This document shows, one piece after another, positions 13,903-16,075 of a DNA stretch of 16,075 bases (its first letter is position 1; each line of letters begins with the position of its first letter). The notes under the pieces were generated by a model. It saw only the letters and a program-made list of their open reading frames with translations, ran no database searches and was not told the DNA's origin. The stretch covers positions 1 to 16,075 of the forward strand of contig JAFDGP010000022.1 in NCBI GenBank assembly GCA_019309245.1, read 5' to 3'. The stretch comes from Deltaproteobacteria bacterium (GTDB lineage Bacteria > Desulfobacterota > Desulfobacteria > Desulfobacterales > C00003060). A program made the position numbers and the translations under genes.

Positions 13903-14715
13903 ATGCTGGAACAAGCCAAACAGGAGGTCCGCCGCAGAATCCCATTGGGCTCAGGCAAGGTGCCAGCCGCGGAGTTGACCCGGGACATCTGCGCAAGGGC
14001 GCACATTGATAGGCACACGGTCAGGCGGGCGATCAGGGATCTCATCACGGCCGGGTGGCTGCGGTTTACTTACGAGTATGGGACCAGCTTCGTTCAGGTT
14101 TCGTTTGAACGGCCGGTGCGCATTTCTCCTCGAATCGTGCTCAAACCTCCCCACATGCATTATGCGTCAGAGCCCGATGAGATTGTCATCGACCTGGCCC
14201 CCGGGGCGGCTTTCGGCTCCGGGGCTCATCCCACCACCGCGTTGTGCCTGAAGGCCCTGGAGCGTGTCATGGGAGGCTTTTTTCGAAATGATAAAAGAGC
14301 AACCGCCCTTGTGGGACTGGATGTGGGTACTGGAAGCGGTGTCTTGGCAGTTGCCCAGGCAAAGCTTGGAATAGGGCAGGTTCTGGGGCTGGATGTGGAT
14401 CCATGCGCGATCTGGGAGGCCGCAGCGAACGTGGCGCTCAATCGCCTTTCGGATTGCATTACGATTTCGGCTATGCCGCTGGACCGTGTGGGCGGAACGT
14501 ACGATATGATTACCGCAAACCTGGCCCTGCCGACGCTGACACAGATCGCCCCGATCCTGTGTGCAAAAATGGCCCGGGGCGCCGTACTCATTGTCTCCGG
14601 ATTCAAAAAAGAAGCATCCGCCGCTCTCAAGGATACCCTGGTGGGCCATGGCCTGACCCCGGTCAGGCAATATTTTCAGCAGCAATGGGGGTGTCTAATG
14701 CTTTGCTTGGCATAA
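13903..14715 (+). CDS. Winged-helix/PrmA-like protein methyltransferase
   Basis: A 270-residue SAM-dependent methyltransferase. The N-terminal 70 residues are a winged-helix domain (LTRDICARAHIDRHTVRRAI, then LITAGWLRFTYEYG). The C-terminal domain has the signature of PrmA, which trimethylates ribosomal protein L11: FGSGAHPTT (104-112), GLDVGTGSGVLAVAQAK (138-154), LGLDVDP (161-167) and TANLALP (204-210, where PrmA has ANIL). PrmA itself has an unrelated N-terminal L11-binding domain, so the replacement by a winged helix suggests a different target. The start codon comes three bases after the radical SAM stop with a poor Shine-Dalgarno, so translation is probably coupled. It is the last gene of the operon and faces YcaO-2. 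The methyl acceptor is probably an amino group or side chain of a protein or peptide. Confidence 0.85.
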   Translation: MLEQAKQEVRRRIPLGSGKVPAAELTRDICARAHIDRHTVRRAIRDLITAGWLRFTYEYGTSFVQVSFERPVRISPRIVLKPPHMHYASEPDEIVIDLAPGAAFGSGAHPTTALCLKALERVMGGFFRNDKRATALVGLDVGTGSGVLAVAQAKLGIGQVLGLDVDPCAIWEAAANVALNRLSDCITISAMPLDRVGGTYDMITANLALPTLTQIAPILCAKMARGAVLIVSGFKKEASAALKDTLVGHGLTPVRQYFQQQWGCLMLCLA

Positions 14716-14746
14716 AAGCGAGACTCACACGTGCCGGGAAGTCTCA
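14716..14746. terminator. Hairpin between convergent prmA-like and YcaO-2 genes
   Basis: GAGACT (14720-14725) and AGTCTC (14740-14745) pair across 14 bases; on the minus strand the stem is followed by GCTTTTATG. The stem includes part of the YcaO-2 stop codon, so it is only a moderate terminator candidate. Confidence 0.35.
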
Positions 14747-16054
14747 AGAGAAAAAACTTTCCATGACCCCAATGAACTCTTCGCCACGCCACACCGCTGA
14801 AGGCCTGGTAGCTTTAGAGACCAGGATATCCGGCCTCAAAAAGGGCAGAAAATCGGACACGCCGGGCATGATGACCCTGACCACCGGAAAGTCCAGGACC
14901 GGATGGGTAAGGTCCAGCAAGATGCAGTCCGTGTCGAGTTTTTTGCAGATGGCCCTGATGGCCTCGATTTCGGAGAGCACGTCCGGACAGGTGGTGGCCT
15001 GGTAGCTGATCTGTTCTCCCTGTTCCAGAAAGCCGATGTCTTTTGGACAAATCCCACACTTCATGAGCAGGTAGTAGTTGTCGACCCGGGATGCGGGCAC
15101 CACCGGCCTGTCGAGTTCAGGGCGCGGGGACTCAAGGCTCTTTCGGCCCTGCATGCCTTCGGTAAAGCACCGGGTGATCGCCTCGTCGGAATGAAATGAC
15201 GCCCCGGCGATGAGGATGCGATATTCGAGGCGGTCGGCCGGCAGGTTTTTGTTGATGAACAACACCCCCAGCACGGGAAGCACGCCCTCCGGACAGAGGT
15301 GTTTGATCACCACAGAGACCCGGTTTTTGCGATAAAAGGCGATCATATTCTCAATGACGGGGTGGGCTATGGAGGCCGGATCCACGGACGGGACCACCCT
15401 TTCCGGTTTGATTGTATGAATCTGCGCGTGGCGTTCGAAGATTTCGCAGGAAGCCTGGATCAGAGCCTCTTCTAAGGTGTTGCCTGCGGCCAGGCCATTG
15501 GATGCATGAATGTAGGTCACAAAATTGACAGGGACCTTCAGCATCCGGTCCTGCAGGATGGAAAACCCGTCCACCCAGTGTTGGGCCATGCGGCTGTTTT
15601 TGATGTCTTTAATATCTTCGGGGTTCAGGTGGCGTTCATTTTCGAGCAATGCCTCTAAGGTCAGGGCGTTGTCCAGATCGTCTTGATGGGCCCGAACATA
15701 GCCATTCATCCATTCGCCGTGGAGAAACCGGCGGGTGGGTCCATCATAGAGTGCCGGCACATTATAACGGACCTGTTCTTCGAAGACCGGGTAAAAGAGT
15801 CCGGCACTGAAACGTTCCGCCAGTTCCGCATAGGCGCTGGCCTCCGCCAGTTCCGGCGTGACCCCCTTTCCTACGCATACGATCCTGATGGCATCAATCC
15901 ATACGCGGCCCCAGTAGATGTTGTCGGAGACTCGAAAGCTCGCATATTCCGGATGCAGGCCCAACCGTTTAAAGCCGTCCTTGATGCGGCGTACGGTGCA
16001 GGCGGGAAGGTCACATTTTCCGAAGGCGTTTCTGACGCAGTTTTGAAATTCCAT
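14744..16054 (-). CDS. YcaO-domain protein with canonical nucleotide-binding motifs (YcaO-2)
   Basis: A 436-residue YcaO protein, close to the size of a bare YcaO domain. ATP and magnesium motifs are complete: VGKG (61-64), SAYAELAER (73-81), GLAAGNTLEEA (187-197), CEIFERHA (203-210) and RCFTE (295-299, RxxxE). The C-terminal part ends with LDLTHPVLDFPVVRVIMPG and has no PxPxP tail of azoline-forming cyclodehydratases, so thioamidation or a related backbone reaction fits better, with a separate sulfur source. No TfuA partner is visible in the window. The N-terminus carries three cysteines (C6, C14 and C19) that could bind a metal. The ATG at 16054 has an AAGGA twelve bases upstream, which is long; an in-frame stop lies six bases upstream, so no earlier start exists. 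It is convergent with the prmA-like gene. Confidence 0.87.
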   Translation of the reverse strand: MEFQNCVRNAFGKCDLPACTVRRIKDGFKRLGLHPEYASFRVSDNIYWGRVWIDAIRIVCVGKGVTPELAEASAYAELAERFSAGLFYPVFEEQVRYNVPALYDGPTRRFLHGEWMNGYVRAHQDDLDNALTLEALLENERHLNPEDIKDIKNSRMAQHWVDGFSILQDRMLKVPVNFVTYIHASNGLAAGNTLEEALIQASCEIFERHAQIHTIKPERVVPSVDPASIAHPVIENMIAFYRKNRVSVVIKHLCPEGVLPVLGVLFINKNLPADRLEYRILIAGASFHSDEAITRCFTEGMQGRKSLESPRPELDRPVVPASRVDNYYLLMKCGICPKDIGFLEQGEQISYQATTCPDVLSEIEAIRAICKKLDTDCILLDLTHPVLDFPVVRVIMPGVSDFLPFLRPDILVSKATRPSAVWRGEEFIGVMESFFS

Positions 16055-16075
16055 AACGATTTACGATCCTTGGGT

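Noticed and set aside
12673..13914. 413-codon open frame on the minus strand
   Set aside because: It is antisense to the radical SAM-FKBP-TPR gene, which has clear domain motifs in the sense frame.

Overview
The window looks like the chromosome of an anaerobic deltaproteobacterium of the Desulfobacterota (sulfate-reducer type). The grounds are the gene content: a fused SdhC/SdhD cytochrome b in an sdhCAB operon, a DUF134 / radical SAM / Mrp group of the kind found beside iron-sulfur and NifX-type genes in anaerobes, B12-radical SAM enzymes, YcaO proteins, and a sigma-54 type promoter. No rRNA, tRNA, CRISPR array or insertion sequence was seen. The taxonomic call is an inference from gene content only.

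Layout. Bases 1-116 hold the 3' end of a HesB/IscA-like gene (+). A bidirectional terminator follows, then a solitary NMT1/NrtA-type binding protein without signal peptide (-), preceded by a good sigma-54 promoter and a TGT-N10-ACA palindrome. Next comes sdhB, sdhA, sdhCD (all -, transcribed sdhCD to sdhA to sdhB), then a 604-base gap with a candidate promoter for a PilZ gene (+). Between the convergent pilZ and mrp genes lies a nested palindromic repeat (5820-6036). Mrp, a COG0731 radical SAM protein, DUF134 and a long YcaO protein follow on the minus strand.

From 10276 to 10555 a divergent promoter region separates YcaO-1 (-) from a compact plus-strand operon of four genes: a YkgJ-type cysteine-cluster protein, a 116-residue protein I do not recognise, a B12-binding radical SAM protein fused to an FKBP/trigger-factor-like domain flanked by TPR-like helices, and a winged-helix/PrmA-like protein methyltransferase. 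A second YcaO gene (-) faces this operon and ends the window.

The 8560-16054 region is the most interesting part. Two ATP-dependent backbone-activating YcaO proteins, a class-B (B12) radical SAM enzyme carrying its own peptidyl-prolyl isomerase/chaperone-like domain, a PrmA-type protein methyltransferase, a cysteine-cluster protein and a small unknown protein sit together. My inference is an undescribed protein or peptide modification system (backbone thioamide or azoline plus C- and N-methylation), comparable in logic to McrA modification in methanogens or to bottromycin-type RiPPs but with different parts. The target is not evident in the window; the 116-residue protein is a candidate substrate or adaptor.
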